Below the pieces are notes generated by a model. That model worked only from the letters and a program-made list of their open reading frames with translations. It had not been told where the DNA came from and searched no databases. A DNA stretch of 64,000 nucleotides from Candidatus Woesearchaeota archaeon (GTDB lineage Archaea > Nanobdellota > Nanobdellia > Woesearchaeales > UBA9642): NCBI GenBank assembly GCA_026002815.1, contig BPGB01000001.1:164185-228184 (forward strand), in the 5' to 3' direction. Shown here piece after piece: positions 8,135 through 16,085 of the stretch. Each line of letters opens with the position of its first letter. Positions within the stretch are counted from its first letter, which is position 1. A program made the translations under genes and the position numbers.

Positions 8135-9238
8135 TTATACTCCGCATCCTGCCGCTGTTGCTGCAGCTACAGAGTCATAACCAAATCCTGGCCCAGGAGT
8201 TGTCGAGCTTAATTGCGTATTACACTCTTCAGGTTTTTCATTGAATGCATTACAAATTGATGCAAGGAAGCTCGCTGAATCTCTTCCAGAATTTACCTGT
8301 ACTCCATTTATTACTAAAGTAGGACTTCCACCTACACCATACTTTTGATTAGCTTCTTTGTCTGTATTGAATAGTGGGAATCTTCCTGACAACCATTTTG
8401 ATTGATCATTAAGATTCTTTGTTATTTCAAACTGTGCATCAGCTTCTTCTTTACATGATTCTAGTTTATTGGTATTTATTCCTATACTTTCAATGCAATC
8501 ATTACTTGCATCTATACTTCCTTGACCGGCACTATCATTTAAGAAGCAAGCCAGATATTTGAGGTATTTGTCCGGTTCGTTCTTTTGGATGCAATATTGT
8601 GTTAATTGTTCTTTTACTTCTTTTTCTCCATGCATTGCATAATATACAAATCTAACCTTGAAATCTACCTTGTCTCCCAATGTTCTTATAGCAGGCAATA
8701 TTCCCTTTTCTGCTTGTGTTCCGAATGGGCAATGGCTCATTACAAATAATTCAACTACTGGTTTATCTGTTTTTGGTACATTTGCTTGTGCCGGTTGTTG
8801 TGATTGTGACATTGTTTCTGGGTTTACGCTTAAATCTATTGCTGATGGGAATAATAATTTTCCATCCTTAGTTGCATAACTATCATAAGATCTTCCCGCG
8901 ACAGTTAATTTTAATGTATAGATATTTCCTTCATCTTTTATTTCATCAACACTAACTGTTTGTCCTGGGAGAAGTTTACTTAGATAATCTACTGTTTTTG
9001 TTTTTAGTTCTGCTTCTGATATTCCTTTAGTGCTTAAGTTTTTTCCTGTTGTTAATACTATCAATAAAGCAATAAGAAGTATTGTTGAAACAGCTCCTAA
9101 TACCCATGTTGCAATCTCATACTTTTTTTGATTTTTATGCATTTTATGCTCTAAATATTGTTTATGAGCATGAGATTTATTCTTTGATTTTTTGCTCTCA
9201 TCGGAATGTTTTCCTTCAATAGTATCATCATTTTCCAT
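8135..9238 (-). CDS. Membrane-anchored thioredoxin-fold protein with single active-site cysteine (CPFG)
   Basis: A 367-residue protein: a His/Lys/Ser-rich cytoplasmic start, one transmembrane helix (about 43-65), a small domain, a linker with Gln/Ser/Pro, and a thioredoxin-like domain beginning VVELFVMSHCPFG. C170 is followed by P-F-G instead of the usual second cysteine, so the site is monothiol. Other paired cysteines follow (QYC, LACF, NDC, ESC) and a cis-Pro loop GGSPTLVINGV is present. Such CPFG domains are related to GILT/DsbA-like proteins. The last residues (ATAAGCGV) include a terminal-region cysteine. A strong GAGGTGAT site precedes the ATG. Probable partner of the CYSC protein downstream. 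Confidence 0.82.
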   Translation of the reverse strand: MENDDTIEGKHSDESKKSKNKSHAHKQYLEHKMHKNQKKYEIATWVLGAVSTILLIALLIVLTTGKNLSTKGISEAELKTKTVDYLSKLLPGQTVSVDEIKDEGNIYTLKLTVAGRSYDSYATKDGKLLFPSAIDLSVNPETMSQSQQPAQANVPKTDKPVVELFVMSHCPFGTQAEKGILPAIRTLGDKVDFKVRFVYYAMHGEKEVKEQLTQYCIQKNEPDKYLKYLACFLNDSAGQGSIDASNDCIESIGINTNKLESCKEEADAQFEITKNLNDQSKWLSGRFPLFNTDKEANQKYGVGGSPTLVINGVQVNSGRDSASFLASICNAFNEKPEECNTQLSSTTPGPGFGYDSVAAATAAGCGV

Positions 9239-9385
9239 ATTATCACCTCATAAGGTAAATTCCTACCCCCTTTCGCATCTTAGTTAGTGACCATTTATAT
9301 ATTTTATGAAATTTATGCATAAAGACATAATTTTAACTAATAATGTAAAGAAATAAGGTAATAATAGACTGACAAATAAATAAAA

Positions 9386-9393
9386 TTTAAAAA
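9386..9393 (+). promoter_or_regulatory. TATA-like box of a probably leaderless transcript
   Basis: TTTAAAAA centred about 27 nt before the ATG at 9416, with no Shine-Dalgarno match between. The distance equals the normal archaeal TATA-to-start-site spacing, so transcription may begin at or next to the ATG. Confidence 0.45.
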
Positions 9394-9415
9394 CAGATGT
9401 TTATACATTGAATTT

Positions 9416-10252
9416 ATGCTCAATAATTTTTTTAATTATTTGAAAGATAAATATTTGAATAGTTTATTGAGAAAAAGTTTTAATGCAATTAAAAAAAGTC
9501 CTTTGCTTTTATTGTACATTATTTTTTTAGATATGGTATTTCTAGGATTATTCTACTTATTTAATTATTTGTTCAAAAAAATAATTCCTGATGCTTCTGA
9601 TATTACTAGATATGCAAATTCTCAAACAACTTTTATAATATTACTGGTAATATTGAGTTTAATTTATTTTCTTTTAATAATTCTTACTTACTCTTTTTTT
9701 AACTTAATAGTTATGGGCAATATAAGAAAGATGTCAGAAAAATATGTTCATCGTTTTGTGTTATTCAAAAATATGTTTATATTGAATCTTCTTTTATTTT
9801 TTATATTTTTCTTGTTCGTTTCACTTTTGAATTATCTTGGTTCATTTTTGATTGGCAAGCCAGTATGGTTACTGTATATAATAGTCATAATATCTCTAAT
9901 AGTTTTAATGTTCATATATGTATTTTATCATTTTAGTAATGCTATATTGATATTAAATTATAATAAGTTAAGAGATATTATAAAAAAATCTTTTCAGAAC
10001 ACAATTTCTTTTTCATATTGGGGGATAATATCTTTCAATATTTTTGTTGTAATTATTTATTTAGTAATTTATTTATTATTGACTTTGATTTTAGGCGATT
10101 ATATTTTAAAGAATTACGAATTATTTGTTAACTCCTCTAGTATAATCACTTTGATTTTAATATATTTTTTATTCGTATTTAATAGAATATATTTCTTTTT
10201 TCTTTCTGAAAAAAATATTAAAGGATTAAAGAATGATTATAGAAAAAAATAA
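9416..10252 (+). CDS. Six-helix membrane protein, family not recognised
   Basis: A 278-residue protein that is almost entirely membrane segments: hydrophobic stretches at about 28-52, 72-98, 116-142, 150-178, 202-228 and 241-262, with Lys-rich ends predicted cytoplasmic. The layout (short basic N-terminal helix, long paired helices, no large loops) resembles the loosely defined DUF4013/glycerophosphoryl-phosphodiesterase-type membrane domains of archaea, but I cannot assign it. It is monocistronic, divergent from the thioredoxin-fold genes. Confidence 0.7.
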   Translation: MLNNFFNYLKDKYLNSLLRKSFNAIKKSPLLLLYIIFLDMVFLGLFYLFNYLFKKIIPDASDITRYANSQTTFIILLVILSLIYFLLIILTYSFFNLIVMGNIRKMSEKYVHRFVLFKNMFILNLLLFFIFFLFVSLLNYLGSFLIGKPVWLLYIIVIISLIVLMFIYVFYHFSNAILILNYNKLRDIIKKSFQNTISFSYWGIISFNIFVVIIYLVIYLLLTLILGDYILKNYELFVNSSSIITLILIYFLFVFNRIYFFFLSEKNIKGLKNDYRKK

Positions 10253-10454
10253 AAATTTGACATTTTAATTTTTTGTATTTAATTTCTTTATAGTTAGTCA
10301 ATTTTTATATATTTTTATAAAATCTTTGTTTATATAATATTTTTTATTATTTATGCGTTCTTAGTTTATTTTATTTTTTATAATTTATTTTATGATTTAT
10401 TATATTATATTACATTTGTTATTTTATTATTTTATATTAATTATTTTGATACTA

Positions 10455-11126
10455 TTATTTTATTTGATCATATTCTTTTATTGTTTCTTCAATGTGTGGA
10501 TCTTTAAAGAATCCTGTTCCCATAACTAAAATGTCTGCACCAGCATCTATACATTTCTGTATATTTTGCATGTTTATCCCACCATCAACTGCTATGCTGA
10601 ATTTAAGGCCTTTATTTTTTCTTATTTCTTTCAGTTTTCGTATTTTTCTTAAGGAGTGTTCTATAAATTCTTGTCCTGGAAGACCTGGATAGACTGACAT
10701 TACAAGGATGAGATTTACTTGTTCTATATATTTTATTTCATCAACATGCGTATCCGGGTTTATGCTAATTCCTACATTTTTATTATTTTTTTTAAGAAAG
10801 TTTATTGTTTTTTGAAAGTCATGCCTTAAGACTTCATTATGTATTATAAACATGTCTGATAGATGAAAATAGTCTTTTATATATCTATTATAGTCAAGTA
10901 CCATTAAATGTGTATGTCTTTTCTTTTTGCATTGTAACTTGTTTATTATTGACGGTGTGAATGTTTTTGATTTTATAAATCTTCCATCACCTATATCTAA
11001 ATGTAATATGTCAAATTTCCTGTTTTTAATTGCAGAATTAATATGTTCTATCATCTGTATATTGCTTTCTTTTTTCCTTTTTGCTTCAAAATAAAAACTT
11101 AATATTGAAACCGCTATTCTTGTCAT
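10455..11126 (-). CDS. rpe: Ribulose-phosphate 3-epimerase
   Basis: Interconverts ribulose 5-phosphate and xylulose 5-phosphate in the non-oxidative pentose phosphate pathway. The 223-residue TIM barrel keeps the two catalytic aspartates: D44 in LHLDIGDGRF (the usual family form is HxDxMDGxF, here with Gly in place of Met) and D181 in AVDGGIN. MSVYPGLPGQEF matches the MTVxPGxxGQxF block, and VMGTGFFK forms the phosphate-binding end. It sits close to RpiB and the two transketolase subunits, giving a nearly complete pentose-interconversion set in 3.4 kb. Confidence 0.9.
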   Translation of the reverse strand: MTRIAVSILSFYFEAKRKKESNIQMIEHINSAIKNRKFDILHLDIGDGRFIKSKTFTPSIINKLQCKKKRHTHLMVLDYNRYIKDYFHLSDMFIIHNEVLRHDFQKTINFLKKNNKNVGISINPDTHVDEIKYIEQVNLILVMSVYPGLPGQEFIEHSLRKIRKLKEIRKNKGLKFSIAVDGGINMQNIQKCIDAGADILVMGTGFFKDPHIEETIKEYDQIK

Positions 11127-11330
11127 TTTATAATAATGTGTTTATTTTTCATCTCATTTTATTTTTTAATTCTTTTATTTCTCTATAATAAGCTGTTTTA
11201 GTAATAATATATATTATTAATATAATTTTTTTTATTAATATTTATTAGTAATATTCTTTTTTTATTAATATTCTTTTTTTATTTATAAATTTACTAATTT
11301 TATTAAATGATTTTATTAATTACAAAACAT

Positions 11331-11339
11331 TTTTATATT
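11331..11339 (+). promoter_or_regulatory. TATA-like box before rpiB
   Basis: TTTTATATT centred about 24 nt before the first ATG at 11359 and about 36 nt before the alternative ATG at 11371. No Shine-Dalgarno sequence is visible, which favours a leaderless or very short-leader transcript. Confidence 0.45.
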
Positions 11340-11358
11340 AGAAAGAAAAATAATTAGT

Positions 11359-11799
11359 ATGAAAATTAGTATGAAAAAAATAGATGGATTCATAGCATCA
11401 GATCATAGAGGTTTTAAGCTTAAAAAACATCTTAAAGAAAATTTTTCTTTAATTGATCTTGGAGTGTTTGATGATAAAAAAAAGGTAGATTATCCGGACT
11501 ATGCAAAAAAACTATGTAATCTTGTTAAAAAAGAAAAATCTAGAGGAATATTAATATGCGGTACGGGTATAGGAATGAGTATCGCTGCTAATAGATATAA
11601 AGGTATACGTGCTGCATTATGTCATGATGTAAAAGATGCAGAATTAGCAAGAAAACATAATGATGCTAATGTATTAGTGCTTTCAGGAGATTTTACTAAA
11701 AAGGAAGATGCACAAGAAATAGTTAAAAAGTTCTTCAACACTCCATTTTCCGGTGAGATAAGGCATAAAAGAAGGATAAAAAAAATAGATTATCAGTAG
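11359..11799 (+). CDS. rpiB: Ribose-5-phosphate isomerase B
   Basis: Interconverts ribose 5-phosphate and ribulose 5-phosphate. The 146-residue sequence shows the RpiB/LacAB signatures: IASDHRGFKLK near the start (12-22), the anion loop with catalytic cysteine ICGTGIGMSIAANR (C67), and LCHDVKDAELARKHNDANVL. RpiB is a mainly bacterial family; most archaea use the unrelated RpiA, so acquisition by transfer at some point is plausible, though several DPANN lineages carry it. The first ATG is used here; a second ATG four codons later is equally possible. Divergent from rpe. Confidence 0.93.
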   Translation: MKISMKKIDGFIASDHRGFKLKKHLKENFSLIDLGVFDDKKKVDYPDYAKKLCNLVKKEKSRGILICGTGIGMSIAANRYKGIRAALCHDVKDAELARKHNDANVLVLSGDFTKKEDAQEIVKKFFNTPFSGEIRHKRRIKKIDYQ

Positions 11800-11856
11800 A
11801 TTATAAATTTGTATGATATTTGTATTTTATATGTTAATTTTTTTAATTAAGTAGAA

Positions 11857-12993
11857 TTAATTTTTTCTTCCTCCAAACATTTTTTGTAACAATGCATCTA
11901 CCTGTTTTTTATCTTTTTCTGACATTTTTATTATTCTTCCACGAGGATCGTTATCATACTTTGGAGCTTCTGTTTTTTCTGTGACTTTCTTCGGCGCGTC
12001 ATGATTTATATCTGTTATAATTTCATTTATTTCCTTGAATTCTTTTATCGGTTGTCCTGAAGGATTTTTTTCTTTTAATTGTATTACTTCTTGACAGGAT
12101 TCTAAAATATTCTCTGCTGTCAATCCGAATTTATCAAACAATTCATAAGGTTTGCCTGATTCTCCGAACTTATCATTTATTCCAAGTATCTTTAAAGGAA
12201 TTCTTGATAGAGACAATGCTTCAGCAACAGCACTTCCAAGTCCTCCATATATTGAATGTTCTTCTATTGTAACTACTGCTTTGCATTTGTTTGCATAATA
12301 TAATAATGTATCTTTGTCTAGTGGCTTTATTGTATGCATGTTCATTATGCATGCACTAATGCCTTTTTCTGCAAGCAGATTTGCTGCACGCAATGCTTCA
12401 CTAACCATTAAGCCACAGGCAATAATAAGTACATCTGTTCCTTCTCTTAATATATTTGCTTTTCCAATTTTAAATTCTGAATATTCGTTAGTTATAATAG
12501 GACTTGGCTCCCTTGATAATCTTAAATAGCATGGACCGTTTCTTTGAATTATTGCATCAAGTGCTTTTTGAGCTTCTAATGCATCACATGGGACAACAAC
12601 TGTGAAATTAGGCATTGTTCTGAATACTGAAATGTCTTCTTCACACATCTGACTCACACCATCCTGTCCTAATGAAATGCCCGAATGATGTCCTGCAATT
12701 TTTACATTAGAATTATTTATTGCAATTAATCTTATTTGTTCATGTCCTCTTAAGCAGAATGCTGCAAAAGTATTGGTTATAGGGATTTTTCCTTCTAAAG
12801 CTAGGCCATTGGCCATTCCAAACATGTCTTGCTCGCTTATACCCACTTGTATGAAACGTTCAGGATGCTTCTCTGCGAATGTTTTCACTCTAGAAGATTC
12901 AGCAAGGTCAGCAGTTAATACTATAATCTTATCATTATCTAATTCTGCCAATCTTCTTCCATATCCGTCACGTGTAGCGATTTTGTCAATCAT
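11857..12993 (-). CDS. tktB: Transketolase C-terminal subunit (pyrimidine-binding and C-terminal domains)
   Basis: Second half of a two-gene transketolase; with the upstream subunit it moves two-carbon units between sugar phosphates using thiamine diphosphate. The pyrimidine-binding domain has the catalytic glutamate E54 in VGISEQDMFGMANGLA, and the C-terminal domain carries GTDVLIIACG and TIEEHSIYGGLGSAVAE. After the normal end of the fold (about residue 300) there is a charged tail of about 75 residues, rich in Lys, Glu and Pro, ending QKMFGGRKN, that standard subunits lack. It begins 16 bp after the N-terminal subunit's stop, with an AGGAG site, so the two are cotranscribed. Confidence 0.92.
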   Translation of the reverse strand: MIDKIATRDGYGRRLAELDNDKIIVLTADLAESSRVKTFAEKHPERFIQVGISEQDMFGMANGLALEGKIPITNTFAAFCLRGHEQIRLIAINNSNVKIAGHHSGISLGQDGVSQMCEEDISVFRTMPNFTVVVPCDALEAQKALDAIIQRNGPCYLRLSREPSPIITNEYSEFKIGKANILREGTDVLIIACGLMVSEALRAANLLAEKGISACIMNMHTIKPLDKDTLLYYANKCKAVVTIEEHSIYGGLGSAVAEALSLSRIPLKILGINDKFGESGKPYELFDKFGLTAENILESCQEVIQLKEKNPSGQPIKEFKEINEIITDINHDAPKKVTEKTEAPKYDNDPRGRIIKMSEKDKKQVDALLQKMFGGRKN

Positions 12994-13009
12994 TATATTT
13001 TTCTCCTAT

Positions 13010-13837
13010 TTATCTCAACTCCTCAATCGCTCTCTGGAATTGTTCCTTGTTTGGTGCTTTGCCATGCCATTCTGCTGTGTTTTCCATAAAAGAGACACCT
13101 TTGCCTTTTACTGTATTGAATATTATTATATTATTCTTTCCTTCATTGCTTGAATTCAATGCATTTTCGAATGCAGACATTATTTGTACCATATCATGTC
13201 CGTCTGCCATTATTGTGTTGAATCCGAAATCAAAAAATTTCTTTTGTAGAGGTTCAAGATCTTTTATATCCTTATTAGTTCCATCAAGTTGTATATGATT
13301 ATTATCTATAATAATTATTAGATTGTTCAAGTTATACTTGTTTATTGTAGCAAGGCTTTCCCAAACTTGTCCTTCATTCAATTCCCCATCACCAAGCAAA
13401 CAATATACTTTGGCTGGATTATTGTCGAGGCGCAACGCGAATGCAATTCCTGCAGCTATTGATAATCCTTGTCCTAGACTTCCTGATGTTGTTTCCATCA
13501 AATCGAACTTGCTCTTGTCAGGATGTCCCTGCAGTCTAGAATTTAATTTTCTGAAAGTCATTAATTCGTTAACATCAAAATATCCTGTGCGTGCAAGCAG
13601 GGAATAATATACCGGGCAACAATGTCCCTTGCTTAATATGAATCTGTCTCTATTATTATCCTTAGGATTTTTCGGGTTATGATTAAGATACTTAAAGAAT
13701 AATACAGTCAAGAAATCTGTTGCTGATAATGAACCACCAGGGTGACCGCTTCCGGCTTCATATATCATCGAGAGTATATCTCTTCTGACATCTTTCGCTA
13801 TAGTTTTCAACTGTTCTATATCAGTTATTTTCTGCAT
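13010..13837 (-). CDS. tktA: Transketolase N-terminal subunit (diphosphate-binding domain)
   Basis: Binds the diphosphate of thiamine diphosphate and Mg. Motifs seen: SGHPGGSLSATD (30-41), KGHCCPVYYSLLA, and the TPP motif GDGELNEG (149-156) followed by the Asn pair in IIIDNN. 275 residues is typical for the split form found in archaea and many bacteria. I use the ATG at 13835-13837; the frame is open two codons further to a TTG. Archaeal non-oxidative pentose pathways are patchy, and no transaldolase is seen in this window. Confidence 0.92.
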   Translation of the reverse strand: MQKITDIEQLKTIAKDVRRDILSMIYEAGSGHPGGSLSATDFLTVLFFKYLNHNPKNPKDNNRDRFILSKGHCCPVYYSLLARTGYFDVNELMTFRKLNSRLQGHPDKSKFDLMETTSGSLGQGLSIAAGIAFALRLDNNPAKVYCLLGDGELNEGQVWESLATINKYNLNNLIIIIDNNHIQLDGTNKDIKDLEPLQKKFFDFGFNTIMADGHDMVQIMSAFENALNSSNEGKNNIIIFNTVKGKGVSFMENTAEWHGKAPNKEQFQRAIEELR

Positions 13838-13927
13838 TATCAAAATAAGAAAAGAAATAATTTATATATTTAATGGTATATTTTTATTTTTGTATTTTTG
13901 TTTTAGTTTGATGATTATTTTTTTACT

Positions 13928-14081
13928 TTAATCTTCTTCTGCGAATTTCTTGATAGCCTCGAAGTTTTCTACAATTAATTTTGCTTTCGCTTTACCGAAT
14001 TGAAACGGATAATTGTCATCATCGCTTCTCTTAAGTATAATCATCTTGTTTCCTTTGAATTCACCATACTCGACCACCATA
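13928..14081 (-). CDS. Small 50-residue protein, interrupted by one frameshift
   Basis: A good start context (AGGTGATAAT then ATG at 14079-14081) opens MVVEYGEFKGNKMI, but the frame stops two codons later. The next frame continues sensibly as LKRSDDDNYPFQFGKAKAK and LIVENFEAIKKFAEED to a stop at 13928-13930. Removing one base from the AAA at 14039-14041 (plus strand) joins them into a 50-residue protein. It looks like a small conserved archaeal protein of the EYGEFKGN...YPFQFG type, which I remember only loosely. Function unknown; no membrane segment. It lies directly before the transketolase promoter region. Confidence 0.6.
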
Positions 14082-14342
14082 TTATCACCTAGTATTTAAG
14101 AAATACGGTTTATTTTAAAAGTTTATTAAAAACTAAAATTATAACATCATACTTAAGTATATAAAGTCTAAAGTTATAAAATTTATAAAATCTCTTGTTT
14201 ACCTTTATTATGAAAGATTTCGAAACCAAGATAAGATTATCAACAGTATTCCATTAACACTAAGTATATGATGAATTCATGTTAGAATGTAGAGGCAGTT
14301 ATTAATACTATATATCATATTCATAAACAAAAAATTTTTGGC

Positions 14343-14486
14343 ATGACAACAGCAGGATTTGTTCAAAATATCTCTAAATTATTTTCTTATATCGGCATTA
14401 CGGAATTATTAAAAGAACCTGCAGATACTTATGTAAAGAAATTTCCTGAAGAATTATTCTTATTATATGGATTTATAAAAATATAA
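14343..14486 (+). CDS. Possible 47-residue small protein
   Basis: An ATG opens a 47-codon frame with ordinary amino-acid composition (MTTAGFVQNISKLFSYIG, then TELLKEPADTYVKKFPEE and a hydrophobic end) in an otherwise empty 500-bp gap. Local base composition is closer to coding than to the surrounding AT-rich spacer. There is no clear Shine-Dalgarno sequence and no recognised homologue, so it could equally be a chance frame or a gene fragment. Confidence 0.3.
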   Translation: MTTAGFVQNISKLFSYIGITELLKEPADTYVKKFPEELFLLYGFIKI

Positions 14487-14613
14487 TATGCCGGTATTCG
14501 CATATTACTAAAGCCTGATTATAAAGAAATAAAAAAATTATGGTGCAATGGCACACATATACTGTTTATGCTTTGTAGTATTGTCGTCTAGTTTCTCTTT
14601 CTGTTATAGGTTG

Positions 14614-15237
14614 TCATATTTCTTCGATATGCAGTTCATATATTTCGTTCATACGTGCGATTCTTTCTTCCATAGCATTTTCATCAAACTGCTCTGACAA
14701 TAGCTGTCTGAATGCTCTTTCTGCTTCTCTCCTATGATATTCCCTGGCTGTTTCCGGTAGGTGATGTCTTCGACGTCTGCTTGTTAAGTAGGGATAATTG
14801 TTGTATGAGAAGATATTATAGGCTGTCCTCATAAGAGTATTGATGTATCTCTCAGATATACTATTTATTCGCAGATATCTTTCTCCATCACTAGTATTTA
14901 TAATGTTATTATTTACGTATCTTATGAAGTCGTTTATCTGTCGTGTTAATCCTGTTTGGGAATATATTGGTTCTATGCTGTTGATTATATTATTTAGATT
15001 ATTTATTGCATTCATACTTTGAACCTGCGAAGTATATTCCTGTACTCTGGATTCGTATAATGGTCTAATTGTAGGTTCATAAATCAAATCCCCGTTATGA
15101 AATTCCGTGTAAGGTAGATTTCCTTCTAATATATTCAAAGCAACGGTCGTCGTTTCTCTTACGAATCTTTCCAGATCCATTCTATCTTCTTCTCTTCTAT
15201 TTCGAATAATTTCTTGTATATTTTCTTCAACTGTCAT
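14614..15237 (-). CDS. Unrecognised soluble protein with no lysine
   Basis: No family is recognised. From the ATG at 15235-15237 the protein has 207 residues, about 25 arginines and not one lysine, and also no cysteine or tryptophan, which is remarkable in a genome whose other proteins are lysine-rich. It is helical and Asn/Glu/Arg-rich, with an RRRRHH cluster near 152 and an acidic end (ELHIEEI). An upstream in-frame ATG at 15241-15243 directly abuts the GGGGGTT site, so the second ATG, seven bases from it, is the better start. Base composition is less AT-rich than the flanking spacers. Lack of lysine may reflect avoidance of lysine-directed modification or a foreign origin; both are speculative. 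Confidence 0.7.
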   Translation of the reverse strand: MTVEENIQEIIRNRREEDRMDLERFVRETTTVALNILEGNLPYTEFHNGDLIYEPTIRPLYESRVQEYTSQVQSMNAINNLNNIINSIEPIYSQTGLTRQINDFIRYVNNNIINTSDGERYLRINSISERYINTLMRTAYNIFSYNNYPYLTSRRRRHHLPETAREYHRREAERAFRQLLSEQFDENAMEERIARMNEIYELHIEEI

Positions 15238-15244
15238 TTTCATA

Positions 15245-15250
15245 ACCCCC
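15245..15250 (-). promoter_or_regulatory. GGGGGT ribosome binding site deciding the start of the lysine-free protein
   Basis: GGGGGT on the minus strand ends seven bases before the ATG at 15237 but only one base before the ATG at 15243, so it supports the later start. It can pair with the usual CCUCC anti-Shine-Dalgarno through one G-U wobble. Confidence 0.55.
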
Positions 15251-15324
15251 GTAATCTTTTTGATTACACTATATTAATGAATTATTAAGTATATTAACTT
15301 AATGTTATTATATTAACAATAAAA

Positions 15325-15332
15325 TTTATAAA
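15325..15332 (+). promoter_or_regulatory. TATA-like box of a probably leaderless transcript
   Basis: TTTATAAA centred about 26 nt before the ATG at 15355, the classical archaeal spacing to a transcription start. No Shine-Dalgarno match lies between, so the mRNA probably starts at the ATG. Confidence 0.5.
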
Positions 15333-15354
15333 TGTTAAATTAGTATAAGCGTTT

Positions 15355-16002
15355 ATGGTAACTGTCTCACATCTTGTAGGAAAGATAATTAAAGATAAAC
15401 CGTTCCTTGAGGAAGCTTTAAGGAGGGGTATAATAAATTATGTTGCATTGGCCCAAGAATTGCAACCACAAATAGAGAAGGAGTTAGGAAAGAAAGTCAA
15501 GACAAGTGCAGTTATGATGGCATTAAGAAGATTGAATGAGTTATTGCAGAAAAAAGGCATATTAAGAAACGAATTGAAATTCAAGAGCGAAGATATCTCC
15601 ATAAGGTCATCGTTATTCGAAATAACCATACTGAAATCATCAAATACCATCAGCAATATACGCAAGATATATGACATTACTGATTTCTCTCGAGGAGACA
15701 TGTTGACTATTACTCATGGGATATATGAGATAACGATAATCGCATCATCTAGATTGACAAAGAAAATTGAGAAAATTCTGGAAAACGAACATATAATAAA
15801 AATTATTGGTTCACTCGGTGCATTGACTATCAAGATCCCTGCAAATTCTATTGAAACAGTTGGCTTGTTCTATAATGTCACAAAGATACTTAATTGGGAG
15901 AACATAAATATAGTAGAGATTGTATCAACATTTACAGAGATGACATTTATCCTAAAGGAAGATGATCTAGCGAGAGCATTCGAGGCGATGAGGAGGAATT
16001 GA
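15355..16002 (+). CDS. ACT-domain protein with N-terminal helical domain
   Basis: A 215-residue protein with a helical first part (about 1-75, including AVMMALRRLNELLQKKG, winged-helix-like) followed by two ACT-type beta-alpha-beta modules (about 85-145 and 148-212), the latter with VGLFYNVTKILNWENINIVE, a typical ACT motif for the ligand-facing helix. ACT pairs usually bind amino acids or other small ligands and regulate an enzyme or DNA binding. The combination suggests a small-molecule-responsive regulator, but the ligand and target are not shown. It stands alone between divergent and convergent neighbours. Confidence 0.7.
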   Translation: MVTVSHLVGKIIKDKPFLEEALRRGIINYVALAQELQPQIEKELGKKVKTSAVMMALRRLNELLQKKGILRNELKFKSEDISIRSSLFEITILKSSNTISNIRKIYDITDFSRGDMLTITHGIYEITIIASSRLTKKIEKILENEHIIKIIGSLGALTIKIPANSIETVGLFYNVTKILNWENINIVEIVSTFTEMTFILKEDDLARAFEAMRRN

Positions 16003-16085
16003 ATCAAATCTTAAAAATTCTACTTATAGCCCCATAGAAATATATTTTTAAGAAAAATATAAAAATTTATGTTTCTTTATTGTCT

